A stretch of 64,000 nucleotides of DNA from NCBI GenBank assembly GCA_027605045.1, contig JAQFWX010000144.1, positions 1-64,000 on the forward strand, in the 5' to 3' direction. This document shows, one piece after another, positions 1-12,666 of the stretch (positions within the stretch are counted from its first letter, which is position 1; every line of letters begins with the position of its first letter). This stretch comes from Phallus indusiatus (Eukaryota > Basidiomycota > Agaricomycetes > Phallales > Phallaceae). The translations under genes and the position numbers were made by a program. The notes below the pieces were generated by a model. The model had not been told where the DNA came from and did no database searches. It worked only from the letters and a program-made list of their open reading frames with translations.

Positions 1-259
1 AACCCTAAACCTAAACCCTAAACCCTAAACCCTAAACCCTAAACCCTAACCCTAAACCCTAAACCCTAAACCCTAAACCCTAAACCCTAAACCCTAAACC
101 CTAAACCCTAAACCCTAAACCCTAAACCCTAAACCCTAAACCCTAAACCCTAAACCCTAAACCCTAAACCCTAAACCCTAAACCCTAAACCCTAAACCCT
201 AAACCCTAAACCCTAAACCCTAAACCCTAAACCCTAAACCCTAAACCCTAACCCTAAAA
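1..259. repeat. Telomeric repeat tract (CCCTAAA)n
   Basis: About 36 tandem copies of the 7-mer CCCTAAA fill the left end. A few 6-mer variants (CCCTAA) occur near positions 48 and 250, and a shortened CCTAAA near position 10. Oriented this way, the G-rich strand TTTAGGG runs 5' to 3' toward the left end, so this is the chromosome terminus. The 7-nt unit is the plant-type repeat; many fungi use the 6-nt TTAGGG. The tract stops at about 259, where unique subtelomeric sequence starts. Confidence 0.98.
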
Positions 260-282
260 TTCTATCCTAGCGGTTTTTTTAT

Positions 283-545
283 CCCTCCACCAATTCCACT
301 CGCATCGGGGCTTTAACCCTCCACCAATCAAACTCACACCGGGGTTTCATCCCTTCCCTAATTCCACTCACGTCCAGTTTCTGTCCCTCCCCCAATTCCA
401 TTAGCCCCAGATTTTCAATCCTCCTCCAATTCCACTCACACTTGGTTTTTGACCCCTTCCAATTCCAACTCACACTCAAGCTTCACCCTCCACCAATTCA
501 ACTCATACCCAGCCTTTCATCCCTCCATTAACTTCACCAGTACCA
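283..545. repeat. Subtelomeric minisatellite, about 33-36 bp unit
   Basis: Eight degenerate units start near 284, 317, 351, 387, 421, 453, 486 and 521. Each contains a CCCTCCACCAATTCCACTC-like core, usually followed by a short GGGTTT-type tail. Short ORFs here are by-products of the repeat. Confidence 0.8.
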
Positions 546-581
546 GTTTCGTATACTCTATCAATTTCAACTTATACTCAA

Positions 582-1880
582 TTGCTAGCTCAATGTCAAT
601 CCAAAGGAACTCCCCAATTTCAAGGCAAAAGTGCACAAGGATTACAGTCCCCATGGCCCTTGTCCTCCCTTCATACATCCACCAGTTCCAACTCCCATTA
701 TTCCATCCCAACCTCCTCAGATCAAACAAGCCAAAGACAGTATGTCATTCTCCAACAATTCCCAGTCATTGTCGTCATCAGCAGCTGCTGCACAAGTTCA
801 AGCACCAGTCCCAGCTTTGTCACAACCACGCAAACAAGGTCCAATCACATCTCCTGCCTCTCCTCACCAACAGGGAGCCATCATGAATGCATCGTACATC
901 AAATCACATCACCCCCACCATCACCATCATCACTACCATCATCTCCATTACCCTCAACACCTACATCCTCATCTTCGGCACTCCGCATCCAAAGGAGGAA
1001 TAATCATGAGATGTCCTTCAGTGGATACTTCTTCAGGTCAGGCTTTAAATGCTGGAGATTCACCATCGCTCACCTCCTCGACAACCTGCTAACTCCACAC
1101 AATGCGACAATTGTGTCAATGGGAGGAGGTATGCTTTCATCCACCCATGGTCCGGTTCCCAATTACATGCAAGAAAACATTCCGGCCTCACAGCCATTCA
1201 GCACTGTCAATAAGCAGTGCAGCATCTATGCCACTCAAATCCAAGATAGGACGCAATCAGAGTTTCACCTTTCCATCAAGGACTGTGTGGTAAATCATAA
1301 TAACTCTTTTCTCTCGGGATTGACGCATGGACTAAAGGTTTCCAACTGTAATTCTTCTCGGGATTCGTACATTCATCATCATAACTTTCGCTTAGGGATT
1401 TACCCATGCAAATCGGACTGTTGTGTCCTCTGTTTTATTGACTTTTTTGTCTTGTTCTCAGCTTTTTTTTTTGATTCTTTGTATTTGGTTTTCATTTCTC
1501 CCTTTCTATTCTCTTGCGTCTCAGCTTTTCATCTTCTGGCATCTCTTATTTTTTCAACCACCACCACATTTTTCCGCATTTGTACAAGCATTAGCATTCC
1601 CAACTCGGCAAGCTCGAACTTTATAATGGGTTCGTTTCAAACGTCTGGACCATATGACCGACTCGTTTCTCATGCAAACGTTGACACCCAAGGAGCAGGA
1701 ACCCTTCCGGCGCAACTGTGTAATTATAATCTTGCTGCTACTGGTGATGCAGCCGTCAAGACACTCGATATACCGCTGCTTATGGCGGCGCATGCATATT
1801 TTATTGAAGAATGGTCCCACTGGCATCGAGATCGCTCATACACGACTAGTTTATATTATCATATTGTCTCATCAACAACA
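582..1880 (+). pseudogene. Low-complexity (Ser/Pro/Gln/His-rich) coding relic
   Basis: Two frames look protein-like in succession. One carries a Pro-rich stretch, a Ser/Ala/Gln-rich stretch and a His run (about 631-1089). The other carries the segments MGGGMLSSTHGPVPNYMQEN (about 1119-1178) and MGSFQTSGPYDRLVSHANVD (about 1626-1685). The composition resembles disordered regions of fungal transcription regulators, but no DNA-binding domain is visible. The frame changes and the run-out into a minisatellite suggest a degraded or captured fragment. One frame stays open from 582 to 2375 only because it continues through the minisatellite, so that length is not meaningful. Confidence 0.35.
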
Positions 1881-1889
1881 GTCTCTGCA

Positions 1890-2475
1890 TTTCTCTCAAC
1901 AATCATTTACTACATCTCATCCTCTTCACTTCATACATTTTCAATTCTTTGCATTTTTTTCAACAACAATTTACTATGTCTCATCCTCTTCGCTTCATAC
2001 ATCTTCAATTATTATTTGCATTTCTCTCGACAACAATTTACTATATCTCATCTTCACTTCATATATCTTCAATTCTTTATATTTCTCTCAACAACAATTT
2101 ACTACGTCTCCTCTTCACTTCATACATCTTCAATCTTCAATTCTTTGCATTTTTCTCAACAACAATTTACTACGTCTCCTCTTCACTTCATACATCTTCA
2201 ATTCTTTATATTTCTCTCAACAACAATTTACTACATCTCCTCTTCGCTTCATACATCTTCAATCTTCAATTCTTTACATTTCTCTCGACAACAATTTACT
2301 ACGTCTCCTCTTCACTTCAGACATCTTCAGTTCTTTACATTTCTCTCGACAACAATTCACTACATCTCCTCTTGACTTCATACGTCTCCTCTTCACTTCA
2401 TACATCTCCTCTTCACTTCAAACATCTTCAATTATTATTTACATTTCTCTCAACAACAATTTACTACCTTAAACC
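1890..2475. repeat. Minisatellite, about 61/68 bp unit, nine copies
   Basis: Units start near 1890, 1953, 2021, 2082, 2150, 2211, 2279, 2340 and 2444. Each starts TTTCTCTC(A/G)ACAACAATT and ends in a CTTCAATTCTTT-like stretch. Some are 61 bp and others 68 bp, differing by a duplicated TCTTCAA; one is longer (about 104 bp) because a 17-21-bp piece is tripled. Confidence 0.88.
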
Positions 2476-3531
2476 CTCTCCACTTCATACATCTTCAATT
2501 GTATATCAGCATCCTCTCCCGGCTTTCTAGCATTTGTCTTCCCCATTGCATTAACCAGCATCGTTGTCCTCTTTACTGGTACCACAACGTTAGTACCGAC
2601 AATCACCAGCATCATTATATCAGTTACCCTGTCGCTCATACACAGTCCTCGCACACGCACACGCGCACTCTCACAGTAAACACAACATTCACCATTACAA
2701 ACCTGACCGATAAGATTACAAAGTCAAATAACCCTTGAAACTTGTCGGAATGTCTTTCTCGAACCAATCTCACTTGAAAATTCACACTTATATTTTAAAC
2801 GGAGCAATAGTCCTTGAACTTTTACTAAACTCTCATTACAATGTTACCGTAGTGCACGGGGCGTAGTCTAGCCGTAGCAAGTGCAGTTCACACATATCCC
2901 AACGTGATGCCGACTTATTTTCTCACTTTACGCTTGCACGATATAGAAACCGGCTGTCTGGTTTAAAAGCAGTGATGTGCATGCATGATGATACGACAAG
3001 TCTAATAACACCATGCTTGCGGTTGCAAAACGATCTCTCACGCTCGCGAACACATGCACCTGAAAAGTGATCAATAGCAGTAGGGGCGAGGGTCATACGC
3101 ACCCAAGAAATAAGGCCCGAGTAATGATTATATGGCGATCAAGTGTGCGTCAGCAGTGGCAAAAAGAGGGCAGAGTGCTACCCCGTGGTTTACGCTTGAA
3201 ATGATTAATGAAAGGACGACAAACTTACTGTGTTATACGAGGGCGCGAAGGTGACCGTACCAAGCTGGTAATACCGAAAAGATATAATATGGAACTAGAG
3301 AGGACAAAAATTTGAAGGATAAAAGAACGACAATCTTATCATACCTTCAAATTCGAAAGAGAAATCCCGATGGGTGGTATTTTCGAACCTCGATATGGAA
3401 AAGACTAACATGGCTGGCGGACGTTGTCTTTTTGTGACTCCAAAATATAAACGAGGCCAACAATTGAAGTGTATTTGAAAGAAACGAACTACGTTACCTT
3501 ATATCTAAGTATCTATTAACGATTGATCTCA
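2476..3531. other. Subtelomeric spacer, no gene seen
   Basis: No convincing ORF, domain or RNA gene is visible. It separates the repeat-rich tip from the first helicase-related gene. Confidence 0.5.
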
Positions 3532-4528
3532 TTAATAAGGCCGTACCGTGCTACGCTTAACAAATTCTAGAAGAATTTCCAAAACGCGACAATACCCATG
3601 AAGACCGTCAGTATCGCAAGCTCCGAAAACCCACACAAAATAGTCCTCCCACTTGTCAATACTTTGGCCACTCTCAAGACGAGGGTTAAAGTGCTCGAAA
3701 AGTACCTCTTTAGCACCGTTCACATTCCAAGTACACCAGATGAGCGGTTGTAGAATGTGCGAGAAACGACAAGTATCTTGAGAAGCGAGACCACCATGAC
3801 TACCGAGTTCCCAGCTATGCGGCAACCAACATGCGTAGCAAATGTAGCCCGGTTTGTCGTTAGTAATGCTAACCTTCTGCATATCTTCACGAAACTGACT
3901 ACGTTCACCAAGGGGACATTTGAAACTCTGATGGTCGCATCGCATCGCATCGTAAACGATCCAGCATAGAACACACGTTTTCTGGAGCTTGTAGAGTGCG
4001 TTCATAACGCTGCTTTTGAATTGAATCTCTTTTTCTGGCAGAGTCTGTGGTGTCCTTTTGCAGTCCGAGATACATAGATGGCGAACCAGAGCCTGTCGGA
4101 TACTGGGTCTGGCTCCATCCAGTGGAAGGCGAACGCCAAAAGTCAGGTTGTGTTAAAGTTTGGTACGGTGTTACGAAAGAATGATCAGACACCGCTGAAC
4201 ATGTTTCATCCTGTGACGGTGTCATAATTAGAGCTAAATAGTATGACAATAACTTACGAGTGTCGACCTAATCCGTTTGCCAGAACTGGGACCTTGTAAC
4301 TCATCCGCAAGTCGACGTTTATTCTCGTGGGAACGGATGATCTCAATACGATTACCAGAGATAACTTCATTTGACGCAATGATATCGTAAGAGTTTAAAT
4401 AGCCTGTAAGGAGCGTGAGTAGAGTGGCTCACCGCACACCAACCAGATGTGCACCGATGGCGAGGAATGAAAGAAAGATAAAGACACTTACAAATGTCAT
4501 CCGGCCCCAAAACGGACTTTCCTTCCAT
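3532..4528 (-). pseudogene. Stand-alone copy of telomere-linked helicase C-terminal Cys-rich domain (one frameshift)
   Basis: Three exons fit well: 4528-4492, 4403-4258 and 4210-3532, with GT-AG introns of 88 and 47 nt. The C-terminal 150 residues match the C-terminus of the helicase gene at 5255-10458: TCVLCW, FKC (YKC in the other copy), ICYAC (CFAC there), then WELGSHG, a TQD-like CR and LIW, and a final W-x-DYF-x-W-x-FG block. The spaced Cys pairs suggest metal binding; no enzymatic motif is present. Exon lengths total 862 nt, one more than a whole number of codons. The reading frame slips at a T5 run (4030-4034 on the plus strand), and dropping one base would align this copy with its paralogue throughout. 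It is therefore either a recent pseudogene or carries a homopolymer sequencing error. Its intron position before the Ser-rich linker matches that of the big gene. Confidence 0.7.
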
Positions 4529-5254
4529 GATCGAGTATCGGAAGCAAACAGAAGGAACTGTCAAGGTTGAACGCTGTGTCGATAGTCAGAAGAAAGATGG
4601 AAAGGAGAGTTCAAACTCAGCAAATGTCAAAAACGGTGACTGGTCGGATTCGATTGGCTAAATAAATAAACGCTAAAACATTGAAAGAATAACTCCAGAG
4701 AAAAAGACAAGACCGCACCTAAGAAATAACCGCTTTGAGGGAGAAGGACTGGACAATAAGTGGGAAACAATGCTACGCATTAGGAGTGCTAGAAATACGA
4801 AAGACCTGTGTTTATTTGTAAACGACGGTGAAACACGAAAGGGACCGATATATAACACTTACAAGAAGGTACGTTTCGGGTACGTCTAACAAAAGCTGTG
4901 AACGGTGGGGCAAGACAAGGTAAAAAGGCTGTTATAGCGTGAAAGACGAATGGCTGGGCCTTACAGGGTTTGAGTATGCTAGAGGACGTTGGGGAACCAG
5001 AGGCGAGCGGAAAGGTAAACACAAACAAAAGGGTATACGTACTTACTATAAATACTTGAACCAAGAATTTGCAACGTTCAACAGCAATGGCGATCGCGAC
5101 AAGTGTTCGACCGTGGACGCTCCCTCTTTACGATTGACGATGATCAAAGAGGGGTATATTGGATCACGTACTACTTTTTTCAACGATATTTAAATGACAT
5201 ACTATTTGTACCTACCTTATTATATTACCTTGAGTACCTACGTATTTACGATAG
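4529..5254. other. Spacer between the two helicase-family genes
   Basis: Nothing recognisable. Scattered GTAAGT-like sites on the minus strand (for example near 5045) could be remnants of an older gene copy, but no homologous coding frame is visible. Confidence 0.4.
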
Positions 5255-8200
5255 CTACTTCTTAAGGGGCGTACCCGAGTTGTTGTTGCGACGATATAGA
5301 ACATCTAGCACTTCCAGAACATGCGCGACACGGTCATAAGTGCTGCTAGACCCGAAACACCAAGCGAAATAATCCTTCCAGGACTCGATCGGAAGGTCAT
5401 TCTTACCACGAGGAGACAGCTCCATCATCACAAGTTCCTTCAGAGGACCCGCGTGCCAAGAGCTCCAGATGAGAGGGCGAAGTATGTGGCCGTACCGACA
5501 TATGTCCTGCGTACCGGCATGACCGTGTTCTCCCAAATCCCACGAAAGGGGGAGGTAGCAAGCAAAACAAACCGGTTCGGGTTTAGCGATCGGAACGTCG
5601 AGACCAAGCATGTCAGAGCGAAAGAGTTTCCTCGCGTTTTCTTGTGTGCATTTGTAAGATTTGTGCCCACGATGAAGTTCGTCCTTAAGAGTCCAACACA
5701 AAACGCAAGTCCCCTGCAGCTTGGATAACATGGTGATGACGCTGGCCAAGAATTTTTCCCTCTTTTCCTGCTTGCTCGTGCTCTGGTTTTGTTGGAGGGT
5801 AAGAGACATCGAGGATGTAGAGCCCGTAAGCATGATTGAGCCGCTCTGATGACTACCGGAGGACGATGTGGGCCAACCACTAGCCGAGCTAAATGTAGAT
5901 GCCCCATGAACGGCAGGAGAAGAGCTAGGAGCGACAGACGATGGATGAGATGTCATCGCAGCAGGCTTATTCAAAGTCAGGATCGAGCCAAAAGTCTATC
6001 AGGACTAAAACGTACCAGAGTTGAACGTTTGGCATTATCTGCACCGTCTACTTCCATAGTATCGAGCGGTTCCAAGGGAGCGAAAAAGGGCTGGGTCAAC
6101 TGGCCACTGAGTTCGACAGCCATATGATAGTCTTCGTCTGAATCCGAGTCTATGTTGATAGGAGACGCGGGGGCCTTACCCTTGCCTTTGAGATCTCCGG
6201 GAACGGAATTGTTGACACTGACGGTTGGTGGTAGGAAGCTCCTGATGATGCTTGCACGGAGTAAGTTGGAGAATGTAAACGACTTGGAAAAAAAATATGT
6301 CTTACTTTGGAATGAAATCCATAAAATCTCTAACTACCGGCCAGTGTGGGCCCCTGACGTTCATGTTCATTCGATTGATGCAAACGTCGCACAACAGGTC
6401 CGAAGACAGACAACTGGTAATCCGTCCGTCCATGAAAGCGCTGATGCAAACCTTACGACAGATCTTGGTTTGAAAGACCATTTGATCCAATTTGAAAGCC
6501 CCGTGTTCGTCTCGGGTCTCCAAAGATGAAACCGATTCTTTGTCCCAATCGGGGTGCCGGTAGCGTTGATTTTCCTCAGCTATCATCAACGCGAAACCAC
6601 GTTTTCCATCACGGGCAAGTCGACCTATATTTTGAACGTATGTGAAAAAATCGTACGGAAACCCGCAGTGAAGCAGAGCGTAGAGGTTAGAGAGATCTAT
6701 ACCGGTCCCAACAGCATTGGTCGCGACCATTATAGGATTTTCGCCAGACCTCCATTTCGCAAAGATGGCATTCTTCTCCTCAGAGGAAAGATCGCCGTAG
6801 TAAGCGTCGACACCCAACTCTTTCGCGACGTGAATAGCATCTGCCACACTACGGCAGACGATAAGTCCGAGTCCTTTGCGAGCTCTCAACAACGGTAGCC
6901 ACTCCCGAGCCTTGCTAACCGTAGCTCTCCATCTGGTGTCCCGATCTCTAACGACCTGCACGGCAATCCCGATCTTCTTTAGAGAAAAGGGCTGACGGAT
7001 GACGTTCAAAAAACTGAGGTTCATCGCCATTTTGAATGAAGCAACTACGTGGGGGGGGAGGGTGGCCGTCAGCATGACAACCGGACAGCCGACAGTAAAC
7101 AGATACTGTAAACGTGGCAGATGTTGACGATAATCGGATGCGGTCCACATCAAATGGGCCTCGTCGATAACGATATGGGCAAGACGTCCAAAGGCCATGA
7201 GTCCCTTTACGTACGTAAGGAAAGCCGGAGTGACTGCGTTTTCAGCAGCTACGAATACAACTGACGATCGCACTTCACGACTCTCCGTGGTCCACTCTGA
7301 AAACGAGATTCCAGATGATCGGCAGCGTTCTTGACAATCGAATTTGAGCGCGACAAAGGGCACGACGACGATGGTGACCAAGCTGGACCAGTAAAGTTTG
7401 GCAGGAAGCATCCACAACAAAGACTTCCCCGAGCCAGGTGGCAAGATGACTAACTGATGTTCTTTACGACGCAAGACTGCGCCCAAGGCCAAAGCCTGCT
7501 CGTCCGATTTGAATTCGGTCATATTGGAGTCGAACCTGAAAAGGTCTTGCAACAAGGTACTATCGGGGTAGTCGTCGACTGGAGGGATCGATACAGGCAT
7601 ACGGTCCTCGCGCAACGTTTTGAGTATGGCATTGCCCGTTTCTGCCATCGATGTTTGCAAAGACTTCAGTAACAAGACCTGCATGTCCTGGAGAGACATC
7701 GTAAAGTCTTCTCTAAAAGAGTGGAATTCGTTGCGCACGACGCCTCGAATGACGGCCTCGGAAGCTCCTCTTTCAGAAGGTGATCCCGGATACGGAGCTG
7801 GTCCAGGAGAGGCTGTTTCGTGTCCTACAACCCAAAAGTTGTGCACGAGCGAGGAAAACTAGAATCGAAACCGTTCTCAGTGTCACAAGAAGATCGTGGA
7901 AAATACGGGATACTCACCAGACGACAGGCACGTACAACAGCACTAGGAACGGAACCCAGTTCACTCGGTTCGATGGCGTAATGGGCTCGCGCGATGGCAG
8001 TCGAATGGTTCGCCTGACGATCACCGATACCCTCCATAAAGGACTCTTCAGCCGTCCTGAACTCGTTTTCGGAATATGGAGAATTGCAGTGGCGAAAGTA
8101 TAAACCGATCAAGATTTGACGCATAGAGGCAATACCGAAACCAGATTGCCAACCAAGGAATTTGCGGGTGCTGTTGAGCAAGAGCTGACTCATCTTGGGT

Positions 8201-10458
8201 GAGTCCCACCGTCCATTGGGCCCGGTCCACAGATATTTGGAGTAATTGGCAACGATATCATCGTCTTCGACCAGCCGAGCGATGAGAATACGTTCGAGTG
8301 GGCGTACGTAACGAAGGTAGGTGTACAATTGTCGGGTGGCGACAGGAGGGAGCCAGTGTGGTGTAATAACGCGACGTCCCGTGAGACTTTCGGTCTTGAG
8401 AGCAGGCAAGGCATTTACAGCTTCGTTTCCGACAAAGATGAGGGTGCGAGGGTAGTTGGGCATGTTCTCAAACGTTGTTGCCAGCATTTCGGTACCTCGA
8501 GTCGGCTGGCCGTGCGTCATGTGGCTATAGATCAGAAGATAACCTAGAAATTCTTGACAAGATTCCAGCCATCGCCAACAGTTGGCCGAGTTCATGACCC
8601 AAGTGCCGTCAACCGAGTACATAAAGTAGTTGCGAAGATTGGGGATGGGGGATGAAGCGAGAGCTTCAATAACACGATCGGCACCATCTTCGAAGGCATT
8701 GCGGGGATCACTAAGAAAGGAATAGCCCACGTCCGTGTTTTGGGGGTCATCGTAAATAGCAGCAGGAAGTTCCTGGTTAAGATCTAGCTCGAATAGAAGA
8801 ACGTTATCAAGGATTGATTGACCGCGATCGACACAATCATGAACGAGTGTGCGCATGCCCTCGACACTGCCGGGAGATCCTTGGTAGACGAAATGGAGAC
8901 ACTGACGGTCGGTAAACATGAAATTGGAAAGAGCGACTTCATGACCACGTATGGGATTAAACTCGCCCCAGCTGCTATACATATTTCCAAGGGGCGAAGA
9001 AGCACCTTGAATGATCAAGGGACGAAGTTGGTTCAGAACGCTAATTTAAACTTCTGAGAACGATGTGATGCGACATTGAGGATAAAAACACACCTATGAT
9101 AGTCGACAGTACCATTACTTTTCATCTTTCTCAAGTAAATCTCAGTTAATACGGCACATCGGGCGACCCAAGATATGGCGGCAAAGTGGCCTGTAATCTC
9201 TCCAGGCTTCCTGAAAGACCCGTTGGCGAGACGGTTGTGTAAGATTATGAACATCATCACGGGATCTTGATTGATGTCACATTGGTTCGGAGGAATTGAT
9301 GAACGAAGAGTTTGATCAAGGTATCGTGCACGAGGATGAGAAACTGATCCCTGTCTTCGTCGTCGTCGTCGTTCATGTTTACGCTTGGGTCCTCGTAAGC
9401 GGTAAGGAACTTGAAAAGATCGATTATACTGGTATCTTGTTCCGCATTGAGAAGTGATGTGAAAGGTGGATCCGACATGATTTGAATACGACGTTGGGTG
9501 GTGATCAAGAGAGCGACGAGAGCCGTGTAACGAGCGATGGTATCATCTTTTTCAGGGGGATTAAAAGAGCGTCCGCGTATCTCGCTATTAAGAATAGAAT
9601 ATTAGTAAACACGGTTTTTTTAGGGGAAATGAAAGAAACCTACAGCGTAGGAGAACCTAGAGCTTGACGAATAGAAGGGGGCACGAGATAGATATATTCC
9701 ATTGCACGATCAGCGTAACGAACCAATCCGGCGCATAAAGTCTTGTAAACAACGTATTCGCCAGCATCACTAATGACATTGGCGATGTCTATGGCATCCA
9801 AGTCTTTGACAATGTCGGCCCATCGAAGCCTCTTCAACCAAGGAGGGATCTCCTGCGAGGCAGGCGTGGCATCGGGTATCGTAGGCAAAGCCTCTCTCAA
9901 AGCCCTCCAACCGTCCATGGTAGTGGTAGCCATCGGTGTCTCAGAGCGGCGAATGACTGCGAACCATTTGTCGTATTGGCTACGCAACCAGATCTTTTGT
10001 AACCAGGCTGGAGTCACCTGCACACGATGTTTTTTATGAACAGTGGCGAAATGCGTTTTGATAGAACCGAGATTGGTCGAACAATATTTGCATCGATGGC
10101 AGACATAACCGCGCATAAGGGTAAGCTTGGGTATCGCGTACAACGGGTCTTGCTTCTTTGCCCATGCCTCAAACTGCTTTCCAGCGGTGAAAAGCTCGTA
10201 CTGCTCGACATAGGGGGAGAGTCGCGCCGTTTTGAATTTCGGAACTTGGTGGTTGTTGGCATGTGCTGCAGCGATAGAGGGCAGAACGGCACGATGGCAG
10301 GCTGTACAAATCAAGAGATGACTGGGGATATGAATGAAATAACCGAAGGCAGAGAGCGCCGCATCTTGAAATGTCTCGTTGGGTCCGACCGTCTGAGAAG
10401 ACACGTTAAGAAGGGTATCATTGTCGATGAATTCGACATCCTGAGTGGCACCAGACAT
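5255..10458 (-). CDS. Telomere-linked RecQ-like helicase with N-terminal zinc fingers and C-terminal Cys-rich domain
   Basis: Six exons fit splice consensus and phase: 10458-9644, 9584-9094, 9040-7918, 7858-6306, 6241-6016 and 5965-5255 (introns 59, 53, 59, 64 and 50 nt). This gives about 1,639 residues. Residues 1-271 hold two Cys/His clusters (C51, C54, H66, H70; then C120-x2-C123 with H136, H141), as in the N-terminal zinc-finger regions of fungal subtelomeric helicases. The helicase core has Walker A GSGKS near residue 955, a DEAH box near 1042, TAT (motif III), ATNAVGTGID (motif V) and QNIGRLARDG (motif VI). The tail is a disordered Ser-rich linker followed by the Cys-rich domain also found at 3532-4528. 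Total exon length is 4,919 nt, one short of whole codons: the frame slips by one base near 9270, between VTS and QDPVMMF. All other junctions are in phase. Known relatives (tlh genes of fission yeast, other subtelomeric RecQ helicases) lie next to telomeres; their transcription is often low. A damaged allele or a one-base sequence error are both possible. Confidence 0.88.
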
Positions 10459-12666
10459 GAGGAATGACTTGAAAAAGATATATTTTAGTGTAAGGCCGTT
10501 ATAAATGAAAAATATAAACTCACGTTTTAAGGTTTCCCGTGGTCAGTCAGACTAGTATCGGGGATCAGCGTGTAAGAATAATTGGAGGGAAAAAGTGATC
10601 TTACAGAGTGGAGCGTAAAAGACGATACGGTGTACGGTTTCAAGCAGAGCAATAAAGAAGGGAAGGGTATGAAAAGGTTAACAGAGTTTCAGCAGAGATA
10701 GTGCGCAAAGTTTATACTGAGAGCGTGATCAAAGGGTGATTTTTGAACGACTTGGTGAGTCTGTGCTGGTCATATTTATATATTTTGGGATGGACTTACA
10801 AAGCATCTTTTTTCCGTTATCAGGACAACGTCCTCGGTATCGTCTTGGTTTGCGTGATTAATATGAAGCTCCACGGCCAGGGGATGATGGTTGATATGGA
10901 AAGAAGAACGTTCGAGGGCTAGATGAGATTAGCATACGAATATACACCAAAGTGTGAGAGTCCAGCGTACCAGTCGATTGGATATGAATATGTGGGAGGC
11001 CGATTGCAGTTACGATCGAAGAAGTCGGGTAGTCCGCCGGATATGACAAAGAATGAAAAAAAACTCCAGAGTGACCTGCCCTGACCGCGTTTTCCAAAGG
11101 TTCCGATGGAGAGTTCTAATGTGTCAACTGTCGTTAAACTCTGTGTTACCAGCGAGTCGACTGGGCAATTGAACTCTCCGTTGTGACAGTAGGACTATAT
11201 CCAGCAAGGCCCCTGTGGGTCTCAAACCGGACGGATTCAAGGTGTGGGAGTGAACGGAGTTTATTGATAAAGGAAATAATAGAGTGGTTACGAAATGTGT
11301 ATGACCGTGTGGATGTCGATCACGACGACAACGCTGGATCCGATTGTTTGTGTTGCCTGAATATAATGTCGGCGTTGTCAGTACTGCGGAAATGATATGG
11401 GAATGAAATGTGAACCGTACTGTTTGAAAAACTTATGGTGATACAGGAACAATCGAGATGAAGATCTTTTCAGTCTGCGGCCACAGCTAAGACTGCCGTA
11501 AACCCTCAATCGATTTGGAAGCGATCTAAACTGAACATACATACATACATATCAGTAACCAACCGATAAGAATAAATTATTCGAACAAACCGATCGTTTC
11601 GATATATGGATATCGGGTATGCAGAGGTTGGGAGGTAAGATGCGAGTTACGTTGAGGTATCTAGTCAAAAGCACAGGCGCATGTCACACGTCACTCATTC
11701 ACTCCACATAATAATTGTCATACAATAAACATTTTTAAAAAAAAAACAAAAACTATTTAGCATTACAGCATAGGAATTTTTTTATATCCAAAAGCCACGA
11801 TTTGGGGTGGGCTGACTTGCCCGTTTTTTTTACAGAGACGTTCTGTGCAGCAATATAATGCGATTTAAGGTAATGGTGGGTAATGGGAGGCTCTCGCTCT
11901 GTGATGATCAGGTTTGGCAGTGTCAAATCGACACCCGGTCCACAGGCAGTGGTAGAAAAGAGTTTATTGTCCTTTACCCACACGATAGATGGAACACCAG
12001 GAGCAGGTGTGGTTGTGAAAGTGCGGGGCGATGTGTCCATTGCCTGAATTTTCAGATCGAGATGAGCGTGTAAGATATGAACGTTGACTACTTACGACAA
12101 GTAAAGCGTTCAATGGATATAAAAAGACAGGCAGATAGTCAGAGCGATGGGGGAGTAAATCTTTGCCAGCGAGTATGGGGCTTTTATCTGGTATTGACGC
12201 TGAATAGATCTAAAAAATGAAGATTAGTAAAAAAAACAGGGCGACCAGGGGCTCATACCGTCATACAGCAATCCGAAAGTGCCGGTTTTACTTCGATAAG
12301 TCTCTGGCCTTTCACGTTCTCATGGGCACGGCGTTTTCAGTCAACCCTATATCGAGTCAGAACGATGATAACACCGTTTGAAAGCGGATTTTTGAATGGA
12401 CCGGTATTACATTGTGAAAACCCCTTGGAAAACGTTCAAAACGCATGAATGAAAGGTAAAAGAATAAGGCTTACAGTTGTTGGATTACCGAGTTTTCGTG
12501 TAAAGTGGTGCCCCTTGTGCAATGATGGTGGTGGTGGAAAAGAACGCGTGCAGACGTAAACGCCGTGTCAACAGAGGGATGAACGAAGGCATAGATCATA
12601 TTTATTAACGAACAAAATCAAAGAACACAGAAATTCATTTAGCGATTTCAAAAAAAGTCTAAGAAA
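10459..12666. other. Upstream region of the helicase gene
   Basis: No gene is visible. It contains one copy of the block shared with the oxygenase-gene upstream region (about 11125-11230). Several minus-strand donor-like sites near 12088, 12255 and 12469 resemble those of the 14.9-25.1 kb block. Confidence 0.4.
11201..11228. repeat. 28-bp element, copy 1 (upstream of helicase gene)
   Basis: Identical over 28 bp to 14790-14817, beginning CCAGCAAGGCCCC and ending GTCTCAAACC. The preceding 70-80 bp is also related (shared GTCGACTGG- and TAACCGAG-type words). This copy lies 743 bp upstream of the helicase start codon. Confidence 0.85.

Noticed and set aside
582..2375. A 597-codon open frame near the telomere
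   Set aside because: Its second half runs through a minisatellite whose units happen to lack stops in this frame. Only the first part looks coding, so it was listed as a relic rather than as an intact gene.
11201..11228. 28-bp element as part of a tRNA gene
   Set aside because: A B-box-like GGTTTGAGACC can be read on the minus strand, but no A box, acceptor stem or cloverleaf could be fitted around either copy.
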